Shown here: piece after piece, positions 8,840 to 17,062 of the stretch | Position numbering within the stretch: the first letter of the stretch is position 1 | How the letters are laid out: the number at the start of each line of letters is the position of its first letter | Source: Bacteroidales bacterium | GTDB lineage: Bacteria; Bacteroidota; Bacteroidia; Bacteroidales; Marinilabiliaceae | Direction of reading: 5' to 3' | Length of the DNA: 32,165 nucleotides | Assembly (NCBI GenBank): GCA_003251015.1 | Contig: QKIO01000070.1 | Coordinates: 1 to 32,165, forward strand | The notes under the pieces: model-generated | Told to the model about the DNA's origin: nothing | The model's input: the letters and a program-made list of their open reading frames with translations, nothing else | The model's database searches: none | Program-made: the position numbers and the translations under genes

Positions 8840-10618
8840 CTATTCGTAAGAGAAATTATTTAAGACCTTACGGTAAACCGAAAATATTTTAGACTTTGAC
8901 ACAAATCCCATGTAAACCCCATTGTTCACCACGGGTAGGTTCCATGCCTTTGAATCTTCAAATTTGCGCATCACCTCATCCATGTGTTCATTAAACTCAA
9001 TCGTTTCAGGAGGAAGAGACATAAAATCCTCAACCAAAGTCTTATCATAAATTTGATAGTCGAACATGATTTCACGTACGTCATCCAACAAAACAATACC
9101 TATAAACCTATTTTCGACATCCACCACAGGGAAGATATTTCGTTTAGAGGCTGAAATAATTTTAACCATTTGCCCCAAAGTCATTGTTGGTTGAATAGAA
9201 ATAAAATCAGTTTCTAATACCCTATCTAAACGCATTAATGTGAGCACCGCTTTATCTTTATGATGGGTTATTAATTCGCCTTTATCAGCCAGACCTTTGG
9301 TATATAACGAATGGGGTTCAAAATAAATAATGGTTAAAAAGGCGATGGTTGAAGTTATCATCAATGGAATAAATAACCCATACCCATTGGTTATTTCTGC
9401 AATTAAAAAGATAGCAGTTAAAGGTGCATGCATCACCCCAGCCATCAAGGCAGCCATACCAACCAAGGTAAAGTGAGAGGTGGGCAAATTGGTTCCAAAT
9501 GAATTTAAAAAACGGGCAAACGAATATCCAAAAACTCCACCTAAAAACAAAGTAGGAGCAAAGATACCACCAATACCTCCACTGCCCGTTGTGGTAGCAG
9601 TAGCAAACACCTTAAAAACAATAAGTAACATAAGAAACCCTAGTACAGCCCAGTTGTTTTGATGTAAGAAATAAAACATACTCGTACCCATCACAGCATC
9701 GGCTTGTCCGTCGAGTAAACTTTTTATAGTCTCGTATCCTTCGCCATAAAGCGGCGGAAACACAAAAATAAGTAAACTTAGTACGATACCACCAACTGCC
9801 CATTTATAATACACATTCTTTATTCTACCCAAATGACGTTCGACAAACATCACACTACGTGTAAAATAAAGCGACACAAACCCTCCCAAAATACCTAACA
9901 AAATATAGTAAGGTATATTATCCAGCAAAAAGGGAGCTGCAAGATGAAACGTAAACTCAGCCCCTTCACCCAAAAAGAAATAAGATAATGAGGCGGCAGT
10001 CACCGCTGCAATCAAAAGAGGTATGATGGATGCCGTTGTTAAATCAAGCATTAACACCTCTAACACAAACACTAAACCTGCAATAGGCGCCTTAAAGATA
10101 CCTGCGATGGCACCTGCTGCGCCACATCCCATAAGCAACACAATGGTTTTGTAATTCATTCGGAACAAACGCCCCAGAACAGAACCTATGGACGAGCCAG
10201 TATACACAATGGGTGCCTCCGCTCCTACCGAACCACCAAAACCAATTGTAAAAGTACTGGTAAGTATCGATGACCATGTATTATGAGGTTTGATGTACCC
10301 TCCTTTTTTGGAAATGGCATATAATATTTTAGAGACCCCATGACCGAGGTTATCTTTGATAAAATACTTAACAATAAGAACCGTAATTAAAATCCCTAAC
10401 ATGGGATAGGCTAAGAATAGGTAATTTTGCCCATCGATGGTGAAACCTGATGTAAGAAATACGTGTAAGGCGTGAACAGAGTTTTTTAATACGATGGCTG
10501 CCAAGCCACTAAACACCCCCACCAAGAAACTAAGTATCAACACAAAATGTTTTTGACTAACATTACGAACACGCCAAATCAAAAACTTACCTAACAGTAC
10601 ACTAACTCGTTCAATCAT
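8840..10618 (-). CDS. CLC family chloride channel/transporter with two C-terminal CBS domains
   Basis: A 592-residue membrane protein. Residues about 25-435 make the CLC core. The anion-path motifs are present: GHGVS (92-96, in place of GSGIP), GSVGAEAP (129-136, with E134 as the gating glutamate), GGIFAP (350-355) and SLYTKG with Y439 as the pore tyrosine. In helix H, VLEVLM places V188 where proton-coupled transporters such as E. coli ClcA have the internal proton glutamate E203; animal CLC channels have valine there. The gating glutamate is kept. Two CBS domains follow (about 465-520 and 528-590) and may bind adenine nucleotides. The family moves Cl- (or related anions) with or without H+. 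By these residues an uncoupled or altered mechanism is possible, which is an inference. It stands alone between the HNH gene and glyA. Confidence 0.93.
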   Translation of the reverse strand: MIERVSVLLGKFLIWRVRNVSQKHFVLILSFLVGVFSGLAAIVLKNSVHALHVFLTSGFTIDGQNYLFLAYPMLGILITVLIVKYFIKDNLGHGVSKILYAISKKGGYIKPHNTWSSILTSTFTIGFGGSVGAEAPIVYTGSSIGSVLGRLFRMNYKTIVLLMGCGAAGAIAGIFKAPIAGLVFVLEVLMLDLTTASIIPLLIAAVTAASLSYFFLGEGAEFTFHLAAPFLLDNIPYYILLGILGGFVSLYFTRSVMFVERHLGRIKNVYYKWAVGGIVLSLLIFVFPPLYGEGYETIKSLLDGQADAVMGTSMFYFLHQNNWAVLGFLMLLIVFKVFATATTTGSGGIGGIFAPTLFLGGVFGYSFARFLNSFGTNLPTSHFTLVGMAALMAGVMHAPLTAIFLIAEITNGYGLFIPLMITSTIAFLTIIYFEPHSLYTKGLADKGELITHHKDKAVLTLMRLDRVLETDFISIQPTMTLGQMVKIISASKRNIFPVVDVENRFIGIVLLDDVREIMFDYQIYDKTLVEDFMSLPPETIEFNEHMDEVMRKFEDSKAWNLPVVNNGVYMGFVSKSKIFSVYRKVLNNFSYE

Positions 10619-10766
10619 ACCTGCGAAAGTAATACAATCAATGATTGAATAAAATGTTTAATTGCTAAAAAAAGTAAAAGAGCACTAAATACATAGTCAA
10701 TACAAAAACATTACCGCCTCACAATAAGCTAATTACACAACTAATACGTAACCAAAGCCCTCTACT

Positions 10767-11348
10767 TTACTTTACTTTGGTTGGTTCAACTTCTGCCCAA
10801 TTTTCTTTTCTTGCAATACGGCTTACCTGCATCTCACTAACGCAGAACATACGCGAAATCACATTTTGCCGCACCCCATTTTCAAGCATACCTTTAATGA
10901 TAGACACATCCTTGGCAGATAACTTACTACTTGTAACCACCTTTCCCGCTTTTTTACGAGCTTCTTGCAAGGCCTTATGCATACGTTTATAACTTTGGTC
11001 GCGAGTGACCCACTGCAAATTACTAATGTGGTTATTTTGTTTATTCCAATCAAGATGGATGACTACCTCTTGAAATGGAGCTGTTTTTTCGATAAATGCT
11101 TCTGCGGTGAGTTTATGTACTAGGTAGGAGCGTTTTTTACCATCCACTCGGAGGCTAACATTAAAAAAGCCTTTAATGTTACCTAATTTCACAATACGTC
11201 CTTCAACTTGGTCGTAACAATAACTCTTTACGCGACCATAATTGCTGATTTCATATTTTTTATCTGGGAAAGTCAATTCTTTCCAGATTTCATCATCCAT
11301 CTTTCGCAAATTACGCTCTTTGGTGTTAGTAATTACAATCATAATCAA
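10767..11348 (-). CDS. NUMOD4 / HNH-endonuclease-like protein with C-terminal helix-turn-helix
   Basis: A 193-residue protein resembling free-standing homing-endonuclease-like proteins. A NUMOD4 segment lies at about 20-45 (IWKELTF, YEISNYGRVKS). An HNH_3-type segment follows at about 93-115 (VVIHLDWNKQNNHISNLQWVT), keeping the His, the Asp, the paired Asn and the final NLxW; a Trp stands where Gly is usual after the Asp. The C-terminal part (about 143-185) looks like a helix-turn-helix, with LSAKDVSIIKGMLENG and then ISRMFCVSEMQVSRIARKENW. Internal Met17, just before the NUMOD4 Trp, is an alternative start. No intron, intein or host gene surrounds it. A strong promoter lies about 95 bp upstream. 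It could be a nuclease, a regulator, or both; catalytic activity is not proven by sequence. Confidence 0.85.
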   Translation of the reverse strand: MIMIVITNTKERNLRKMDDEIWKELTFPDKKYEISNYGRVKSYCYDQVEGRIVKLGNIKGFFNVSLRVDGKKRSYLVHKLTAEAFIEKTAPFQEVVIHLDWNKQNNHISNLQWVTRDQSYKRMHKALQEARKKAGKVVTSSKLSAKDVSIIKGMLENGVRQNVISRMFCVSEMQVSRIARKENWAEVEPTKVK

Positions 11349-11420
11349 GGTTTAGGTATAAATAAAACACTGGATATTAGATGATTAAACCCTAAAATCA
11401 ACCATCTAAAAACCAATCCC

Positions 11421-11438
11421 CAACTAACTGCTTAGTTG
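11421..11438 (-). promoter_or_regulatory. inverted repeat at the predicted HNH transcript start
   Basis: CAACTAA and TTAGTTG form a 7-bp perfect inverted repeat around a 4-base centre. It falls at the expected first bases of the transcript, where it could be a repressor operator or a 5' stabilising hairpin. The encoded protein has its own helix-turn-helix, so self-regulation is possible; this is inference. Confidence 0.35.
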
Positions 11439-11444
11439 TAACAG

Positions 11445-11474
11445 CAAAAGTATAAAAAGAAGTGACCTCCACAA
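11445..11474 (-). promoter_or_regulatory. consensus Bacteroidota promoter for the HNH gene
   Basis: On the reverse strand TTG (11474-11472) is followed by exactly 19 bases and then TACTTTTG (11452-11445). This matches the Bacteroidota sigma-ABfr consensus TTG-N19-TAnnTTTG at every defined position. The predicted transcript starts near 11438, giving a leader of about 90 nt that begins in the inverted repeat CAACTAA/TTAGTTG. Confidence 0.65.
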
Positions 11475-11707
11475 TTGACTAACTGTCATTTTTATATTAA
11501 AAAACGTTAACATTTACGATACACAAATCCACATATCTAAATAATTATCAGCCAATTAAACATATCTAGGATTTAGAATACCTAACTATAACGTACCAAA
11601 AGTTAAATTTAGTGTGTTTTATAACACTACCCCCTAAGAGGTAAGTGGGCAATATACCTAGCACTAATTAAATCGCAAAGCATACGGCATACAATTGGTA
11701 AAAATAG

Positions 11708-11715
11708 TATTTTTG
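11708..11715 (+). promoter_or_regulatory. possible -7 element of the Dus gene promoter
   Basis: TATTTTTG fits the -7 consensus TAnnTTTG and lies about 38 bp before the ATG at 11754. A TTG occurs upstream but much closer than the usual 19-20 bp, so only half the promoter is supported. Confidence 0.4.
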
Positions 11716-11753
11716 AGCTTTATTTTAAATGAGATTAAATAAGAATTTTGCAT

Positions 11754-12797
11754 ATGCAGGAAGAATTAACTAACCAAGGGACAAATTCAAATTTTTGGCA
11801 ACAAACCCAAGGGCCAATATGGGCACTGGCACCAATGGAAGATGTGACAGATACCGTTTTCAGGGAAGTTGTTCTCAATTTAAGTAGCAAGGATAATGTA
11901 CATGTATTATTTAGTGAATTTTTATCCACCGATGGTTTTTGCCATCCCCTAGGCAGAACCAAGGTATTACATCGATTTAAAATTAACCCCAGTGAGTTAA
12001 GCCTACTTAAACAAATGGGCGTGAAACTAGTAGCCCAAATTTGGGGTGCAGACCCAGAAAAATTTCATAAAACAGCAAAATACATCAGTGAGGAAACTGA
12101 TTTTGATGGCATTGACATCAACATGGGATGTCCGATGAAAAACATCATTAAAAAAGGAGCCTGTTCGGCCCTCATTAACACACCCGAATTAGCGAGAGAA
12201 ATAATAAGTGCCACAAAAGAAGCGACCCATCTACCGCTCAGCGTAAAAACACGAGTGGGCTTTAAATCCACCGTCACCGAACCATGGATTACAAACTTAT
12301 TAGGTTCCGAAATTGATGCATTAACGGTTCATGGCCGCATACAAAAGATGATGTCCGACGGTGAGGCGGACTGGAATGAGATTAAAAAAGCTGTAGATTT
12401 ACGTAATCAAATCAATCCAAACATAAAAATTTTGGGTAATGGAGATGTTCAATCGGTAGCTGATTCGTTACAAAAAGTAGCAAACTACGGAGTGGATGGA
12501 GTGATGATAGGACGAGGTATCTTCACCAACCCATGGTTGTATAATCCTGGTTTTGAGCCAAGCAAAAACAACCGTCTTGATGCTTTATTATTACACGCCA
12601 CGTTATACCAACAAACATGGGAAGGTGAAAAACCTTGGTCGATACTTAAACGTTTTTTTAAAATATACACCAATAGCTTTAATGGTGCACCTGCATTAAG
12701 AGCACTTCTTATGGATACTCATAATCTATCGGAAGTGATTGACGTGTTAGAACTATTTAAAACGCAAAATCATTTTAGTGATGACTTACCGCTATAG
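11754..12797 (+). CDS. tRNA-dihydrouridine synthase family protein
   Basis: A 347-residue FMN-dependent TIM-barrel enzyme that reduces uridine to dihydrouridine in tRNA, using NADPH. Family motifs appear in order: LAPMEDVTDTVFR (about 25-37), FSEFLSTDG, QIWGADPEKF, then DINMGCPMKNIIKKGACSALI, in which C126 of GCP is the catalytic cysteine. VKTRVGF follows, then LTVHGR with the flavin/RNA-contacting His, and GNGDV and GVMIGRGIFTNPWL, which bind the FMN phosphate. The ATG at 11754 is preferred over a TTG two codons upstream. Which Dus subgroup, and so which tRNA position, cannot be settled here; the APME start recalls DusC-like proteins. It appears to be a single-gene unit, with 104 bp before the next gene. 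Confidence 0.92.
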   Translation: MQEELTNQGTNSNFWQQTQGPIWALAPMEDVTDTVFREVVLNLSSKDNVHVLFSEFLSTDGFCHPLGRTKVLHRFKINPSELSLLKQMGVKLVAQIWGADPEKFHKTAKYISEETDFDGIDINMGCPMKNIIKKGACSALINTPELAREIISATKEATHLPLSVKTRVGFKSTVTEPWITNLLGSEIDALTVHGRIQKMMSDGEADWNEIKKAVDLRNQINPNIKILGNGDVQSVADSLQKVANYGVDGVMIGRGIFTNPWLYNPGFEPSKNNRLDALLLHATLYQQTWEGEKPWSILKRFFKIYTNSFNGAPALRALLMDTHNLSEVIDVLELFKTQNHFSDDLPL

Positions 12798-12901
12798 AAT
12801 AGTGTTTTTTAAGCTATAAAATGGCTTTAGAAACAACCCTATTTGAACTTTTCACAACTACCGCTGTTTAGTAATTGTTAGTATATATTAAACAAAACGA
12901 T

Positions 12902-15283
12902 ATGAAAAAATTATACTTCATCACAGTTATGTTATTGATAAACCTTAGCACATACGCTCAAAACGGTGTGATAAAAGGAGTTGTGAAAGATGCTTTTACC
13001 AATGAGCCTATCCCTTTTGCCAACATAATCATTTACTCTAGCACTCAAGGAACAACCACCGATTTGGATGGAAATTTTGAGTTTAACGGACTAAAATCGG
13101 GATTCATAAAACTTCAATTATCGAGTGTGGGATATAAAGGTATTATAACTACTGAGTTTAACATCACACAAGTAAGACCCAACTATGTGGAGATTAAACT
13201 AGAGGCAACAACCGAGCAATTAGACGAGGTAAAGGTATCAGCATCACCATACGCCAACCGTGCAGAGGCTCCAGTATCATTGCGACGTATTGGTATTGAA
13301 CAAATTGAAAAAAACGCAGGTGCCAATCGAGATATTTCTAAGGTCATACAATCCTTGCCTGGCGTAGGAAGCGCATCAACCTTTAGAAACGATATTTTTG
13401 TGCGTGGTGGTGGCCCATCTGAGAATCGTTTTTATATTGATGATATAGAAATACCTAACATAAACCATTTTACCACCCAAGGAGCTTCTGGCGGTCCAGC
13501 AGGTATCTTAAACGTAGATTTCATCCGTGAGGTGGATTTTTACTCAAGTGCTTTCCCAGCCTCAAAAGGAAATGCGTTGAGTTCGGTATTTGAATTTAAA
13601 CAAATTGATGTCAACAGTGACAAACCAAACTTTAAAGCTACATTGGGTGCATCAGAAGTGTCGTTAACGACCATGGCACCATTGGGAGAAAAAACAGGTT
13701 TAATAGCTTCGGTACGTCACTCCTACTTGCAATTTTTGTTTGATGCTTTGGGTTTACCATTTCTCCCTACGTTTACCGATTTTCAGTTTAAGACCAAGAC
13801 ACGCATCAACTCACGCAACGAATTAAACTTTTTAGGTGTTGGAGCCATTGACAAATTCAAACTAAACCCAAGTCCTGAACCTTCAGAGCAGAATGCCTAT
13901 ATATTAGGCTATATACCAACTAATAACCAATGGAATTACACCATAGGCAGTTCGTGGAAACATTATTTAGAGCGCAGTTACTTCACATTTGTATTGAGTC
14001 GTAATCATCTTAATAATACCGCTTACAAATACCAAGACAACATCGAAACACCTGAAAATCTATTATCAAACTATAGTTCTGATGAGATTGAAAATAAGTT
14101 TAGGGTTGAATACACGACTCGCCCCAATGACTATACCATTAACGTAGGTGGTGATTTACAATACATCAACTATCAAAACAGCACCTATAGTAAGATTTTT
14201 GAAGGCAATCAAGCTACCATACGGAATTATGATTCGCAGCTTAATTTTTTTAAGTGGGCGGCTTTTGGAAATGTATCACACCCCTTGTTTGATAACCGAT
14301 TAACCCTATCGGCAGGTTTACGTTTGGATGCCAACAATTATTCGGCAGCGATGAACAACATGATTCAGCAATTAAGCCCTAGAGCGGCGGCTTCGTTTAT
14401 GTTGCTACCCGAGTTGTATTTAAATACTAATGTAGGTCGTTATTATCAAAACCCAGCATACACCACCATGGGTTTTAGAGATAATAATCAAACCTTAGTT
14501 AACAAACAAAAAGGTTTAAAATACATCCATGCCGACCATTTTGTAGCTGGGCTAGAGTTGCGTCCTAACGCATCAACACGTGTTACGCTTGAAGGATTCT
14601 ATAAGAAATACGCCGACTATCCGTTCTCGGTAAAAGACTCAGTATCATTAGCGAGTAAAGGTGGTGATTTTGGGGTTTTTGGTGATGAAGAAGTAACACC
14701 CACATCTAATGGTCAAGCGTATGGCTTTGAGGTCTTATACAGAACTCAGAACAGAAAAGGATTGAGTTTGATTACAGCCTACACCTTTGTGCGTAGTGAA
14801 TTTACCGATTACAAAGATGATTTGGTGCCTTCGTCATGGGATAGTCGTCATTTATTTACCTTATCGGTGAACCAACGCATGAAGCGTTCGTGGGAAGTGG
14901 GTATGAAATGGCGTTTTGTGGGAGGATTACCTTACACGCCTTACGACTATAATAAATCATCTTTAATTGCAGCATGGGATGTTAAAAACCAACAGTACCT
15001 AGATTATTCGGCTTATAACACCCAACGCCTTACATCTTTTCATCAATTAGACCTACGCGTTGATAAGAGTTATGATTTTAAGAATTGGACACTTGGTTTT
15101 TACCTCGACATACAAAATGTGTATAACCAACAAGCACAACAAGCGCCTAATTTGGTACAAAGCCTTGATGACAATGGCAACGCTATTATAAACGCCACCG
15201 ACCCTTCGCGCTATGCGCTCAAAGAGTTAAACGGCACCTCGGGCACTGTGCTGCCAACCATTGGTTTGATGATAGAGTTTTAA
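12902..15283 (+). CDS. TonB-dependent receptor with carboxypeptidase-regulatory-like N-terminal domain
   Basis: A 793-residue outer-membrane receptor. The signal peptide is residues 1-19 or so (MKKLYFITVMLLINLSTYAQ, cut after the Ala-Gln region). A CarboxypepD_reg-like beta domain follows (about 22-110; GVVKDAFTNEPIPFANI, TTTDLDGNFEF), then a plug (about 115-235; SKVIQSLPGVGS, NDIFVRGGGPSENRFYIDDIEIP) and a beta barrel ending in the usual terminal aromatic (IGLMIEF). It imports a ligand with energy from TonB, such as that encoded at 6437-7345. No SusD partner, TonB-box regulator or substrate enzyme is adjacent, so the ligand is unknown. The ATG at 12902 is chosen over an upstream TTG because the signal peptide starts there. 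A hairpin terminator follows the stop. Confidence 0.93.
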   Translation: MKKLYFITVMLLINLSTYAQNGVIKGVVKDAFTNEPIPFANIIIYSSTQGTTTDLDGNFEFNGLKSGFIKLQLSSVGYKGIITTEFNITQVRPNYVEIKLEATTEQLDEVKVSASPYANRAEAPVSLRRIGIEQIEKNAGANRDISKVIQSLPGVGSASTFRNDIFVRGGGPSENRFYIDDIEIPNINHFTTQGASGGPAGILNVDFIREVDFYSSAFPASKGNALSSVFEFKQIDVNSDKPNFKATLGASEVSLTTMAPLGEKTGLIASVRHSYLQFLFDALGLPFLPTFTDFQFKTKTRINSRNELNFLGVGAIDKFKLNPSPEPSEQNAYILGYIPTNNQWNYTIGSSWKHYLERSYFTFVLSRNHLNNTAYKYQDNIETPENLLSNYSSDEIENKFRVEYTTRPNDYTINVGGDLQYINYQNSTYSKIFEGNQATIRNYDSQLNFFKWAAFGNVSHPLFDNRLTLSAGLRLDANNYSAAMNNMIQQLSPRAAASFMLLPELYLNTNVGRYYQNPAYTTMGFRDNNQTLVNKQKGLKYIHADHFVAGLELRPNASTRVTLEGFYKKYADYPFSVKDSVSLASKGGDFGVFGDEEVTPTSNGQAYGFEVLYRTQNRKGLSLITAYTFVRSEFTDYKDDLVPSSWDSRHLFTLSVNQRMKRSWEVGMKWRFVGGLPYTPYDYNKSSLIAAWDVKNQQYLDYSAYNTQRLTSFHQLDLRVDKSYDFKNWTLGFYLDIQNVYNQQAQQAPNLVQSLDDNGNAIINATDPSRYALKELNGTSGTVLPTIGLMIEF

Positions 15284-15288
15284 ATAGT

Positions 15289-15321
15289 ACACCAAAGGAG
15301 CTTGACAGGCTCCTTTGGTGT
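15289..15321 (+). terminator. hairpin terminator after the TonB-dependent receptor gene
   Basis: A 13-bp perfect stem (15289-15301 with 15309-15321; ACACCAAAGGAGC and its complement) encloses a 7-base loop, 5 bp after the stop codon. The following T-run is short (TTTATATGTTTT), so termination may be partial, but the stem is strong. It lies between converging genes and could also shield the histidine kinase gene. Confidence 0.8.
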
Positions 15322-15434
15322 TTATATGTTTTGATGTTATTAAAACCGAATGGGTTTTATAAATAACATGAAGAAGTGTAACAACTTGATGGACTTTTTA
15401 ATGAATACTTATCAACTCACACAATACCTACGCA

Positions 15435-16595
15435 TTAAGAACAAATAGGCAAGGTAAATTTGAATTTACTTCCTTTCCCCACTTCACTTTCTGCCCAAAT
15501 TTGACCATTATGTTTTTCCACAAACTCTTTACAAAGCAACAAACCTAAGCCAGTGCCACTCTCCTTATTAGTACCTGAAGTAGAGCGTATAAAAGCCATG
15601 TTAAAAAGATTTGATAACGATTCGTCATCAATACCCACGCCATTATCAGAAACAACCACCGTTGCTAGACCATTGCATTCATTTGAATAAATAACAATAA
15701 CGCCATTTTCATTGGTAAACTTAATGGCATTGGTGAGCAGATTTTGCAGCACCGTTTTTATCATATTAACATCAATTAATACGCATAAATCTGAGGATAC
15801 AAGCATTTCGATGCGAATACTTTTGATAGTAGCCAATGGGGCTAACAAATCTATAACCTCATCAAATAAAGCAGCCAAATTAGTGGATTTTGGATCAAAA
15901 GGTAGTTTTCCCGATTCGGCACGTACCCACATTAATAAATCCTCTAGTAAACGATAGACTTTATTAGCTGAGCTATGAATGATATTCACTTGATGTTCAA
16001 TCTTATCAACACTATAAGTTCTTACATTATTTTTTAACAAGGACAAGAAACCCAGCAACGAATTAAAGGGATTTTTTAAGTCATGAGCCATAATAGCAAT
16101 AAAACGGTCTTTGTTGGAATTTAGAGTTTGTAATTCCTCATTGGCCGCATTTAAGTTACTCAGAGCTAGTTTCAACTCGTTTTTTTCCTTAACCAAGTCA
16201 TTTTGAAGGGTATTTATAAGGTCATTTAACCGATGTACGGCTAAATTCTGAGTATTCAATGCCTCCGCATCAATCCCACCAACAAGTAAAAGTCCATTAT
16301 CCTTACTGTACACTTGAGCCCATATAGAGGTATTAACCGCATGTAAATTACCAATGGTCAAAAAACCTTCAAACACCTTGTTATCAAGAGGCTCTCGCGC
16401 TGCCAACTGGTCGAATGTAGGATTTATGAATTGATGCTTTACATCACCATGAACCAAACTATCAAACAACGAATTAGAAAAGAGTAACTCACCCTGATGC
16501 GAAATGATGGCAACTGCTATTGAATTACTCTTTACTAGGGCTGCCTTTAATTCATCACACCAATCATCTAGCCCACTTTCATTTGTTACCCTCAT
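15435..16595 (-). CDS. cytosolic PAS-like sensor histidine kinase of a cobalamin-linked operon
   Basis: A 386-residue kinase without membrane segments. Residues about 15-115 look like a PAS-type sensor (AVAIISHQGELLFSNSLFDSL near the start). A coiled coil follows (about 118-160; heptad-like L, N, E and K), then the dimerisation/phosphorylation domain with H171 in MAHDLKNPFNSLLGF. The ATPase domain has N-box N285/N289 (QNLLTNAIKF), G1 DNGVGID (317-323) and G2 GTGLGL (347-352), so all catalytic elements are present. It is the last gene of three; its start lies 3 bp after the stop of the unknown gene upstream. No response regulator is in the operon. Its input is probably the B12-binding protein and the unknown protein encoded with it, which is an inference from the tight spacing. 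Confidence 0.9.
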   Translation of the reverse strand: MRVTNESGLDDWCDELKAALVKSNSIAVAIISHQGELLFSNSLFDSLVHGDVKHQFINPTFDQLAAREPLDNKVFEGFLTIGNLHAVNTSIWAQVYSKDNGLLLVGGIDAEALNTQNLAVHRLNDLINTLQNDLVKEKNELKLALSNLNAANEELQTLNSNKDRFIAIMAHDLKNPFNSLLGFLSLLKNNVRTYSVDKIEHQVNIIHSSANKVYRLLEDLLMWVRAESGKLPFDPKSTNLAALFDEVIDLLAPLATIKSIRIEMLVSSDLCVLIDVNMIKTVLQNLLTNAIKFTNENGVIVIYSNECNGLATVVVSDNGVGIDDESLSNLFNMAFIRSTSGTNKESGTGLGLLLCKEFVEKHNGQIWAESEVGKGSKFKFTLPICS

Positions 16596-16598
16596 GTA

Positions 16599-17060
16599 TT
16601 AGTGCATCGAATTATGAACAGTTAGGTCACTATCTGAAACCACAACAAACATAGGGATATTAACTTGCATCCATTCGTAATAGGCATATACCTCAACATA
16701 AGAATCGGGACTGAGTTCAGATTTTAATAGTTGAATCCAACCGTTAAGTTGAGCTGCCCAATAGTTTGTTGTAAATCCATGACTGCGATAGGCTCTAAAC
16801 ACCCATAGAATAGTTTCCACCAAAACCTCAGGATTTGGGTTGGATAAAATTGAACTGATAAAACGAGCGTGATTTTCGTGATTATCTTTCATCATGCTAA
16901 GATTATTCTCGCCAACTAAACTCACAATATCTTCGCGCTGCAACATGTATAAGTTCATTTTTGCTACCAAGGCATCAATATGTTTTGTGTATTCATTACA
17001 GGCATCGCTACTAACATGAGGCAAACGACTAGCGCTTAATATTAATTTCTCTCTATCCAT
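16599..17060 (-). CDS. uncharacterised helical protein between cobalamin-binding protein and kinase
   Basis: I do not recognise the family of this 153-residue protein. It has no signal peptide or membrane segment and seems all-helical. A conserved-looking core at about 85-135 is rich in aromatics: ILWVFRAYRSHGF, then NYWAAQLNGWIQLL and VYAYYEWM. His residues occur at positions 15, 27, 61, 64 and 94 among others, so a cofactor such as haem cannot be excluded, but no known binding motif is seen. It lacks receiver, HPt and DNA-binding signatures. It starts 2 bp after the stop of the B12-binding gene and ends 3 bp before the kinase start, so all three products are probably made together. It may couple sensor to kinase. 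Confidence 0.85.
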   Translation of the reverse strand: MDREKLILSASRLPHVSSDACNEYTKHIDALVAKMNLYMLQREDIVSLVGENNLSMMKDNHENHARFISSILSNPNPEVLVETILWVFRAYRSHGFTTNYWAAQLNGWIQLLKSELSPDSYVEVYAYYEWMQVNIPMFVVVSDSDLTVHNSMH

Positions 17061-17062
17061 AA

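Larger units (their letters stand above)
11349..11753. other. gene-free 0.4-kb divergent intergenic region
   Basis: This very AT-rich gap separates the reverse-strand HNH gene from the forward-strand Dus gene. I see no coding frame of note and no RNA gene. It holds a reverse promoter (11445-11474), a small inverted repeat CAACTAA-ctgc-TTAGTTG (11421-11438), an imperfect inverted repeat CACTACC...GGTAAGTG with one bulged base (about 11625-11647), and a forward -7 element (11708-11715). Nothing else is recognised. Confidence 0.7.

Noticed and set aside
10635-10647. Palindrome CAATCA-a-TGATTG just upstream of the CLC gene
   Set aside because: Short (13 bp), in AT-rich DNA, with no good promoter placed around it; the nearest -7-like element would put the transcript start at the start codon.
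12875-12901. TTG start nine codons upstream of the TonB-dependent receptor ATG
   Set aside because: The signal peptide begins at the ATG at 12902 (MKKLYF); the upstream codons would spoil it.
16599-17060. Response regulator or phosphotransfer protein for the orphan kinase
   Set aside because: No receiver aspartate pattern, no lysine signature and no HPt histidine motif is visible.
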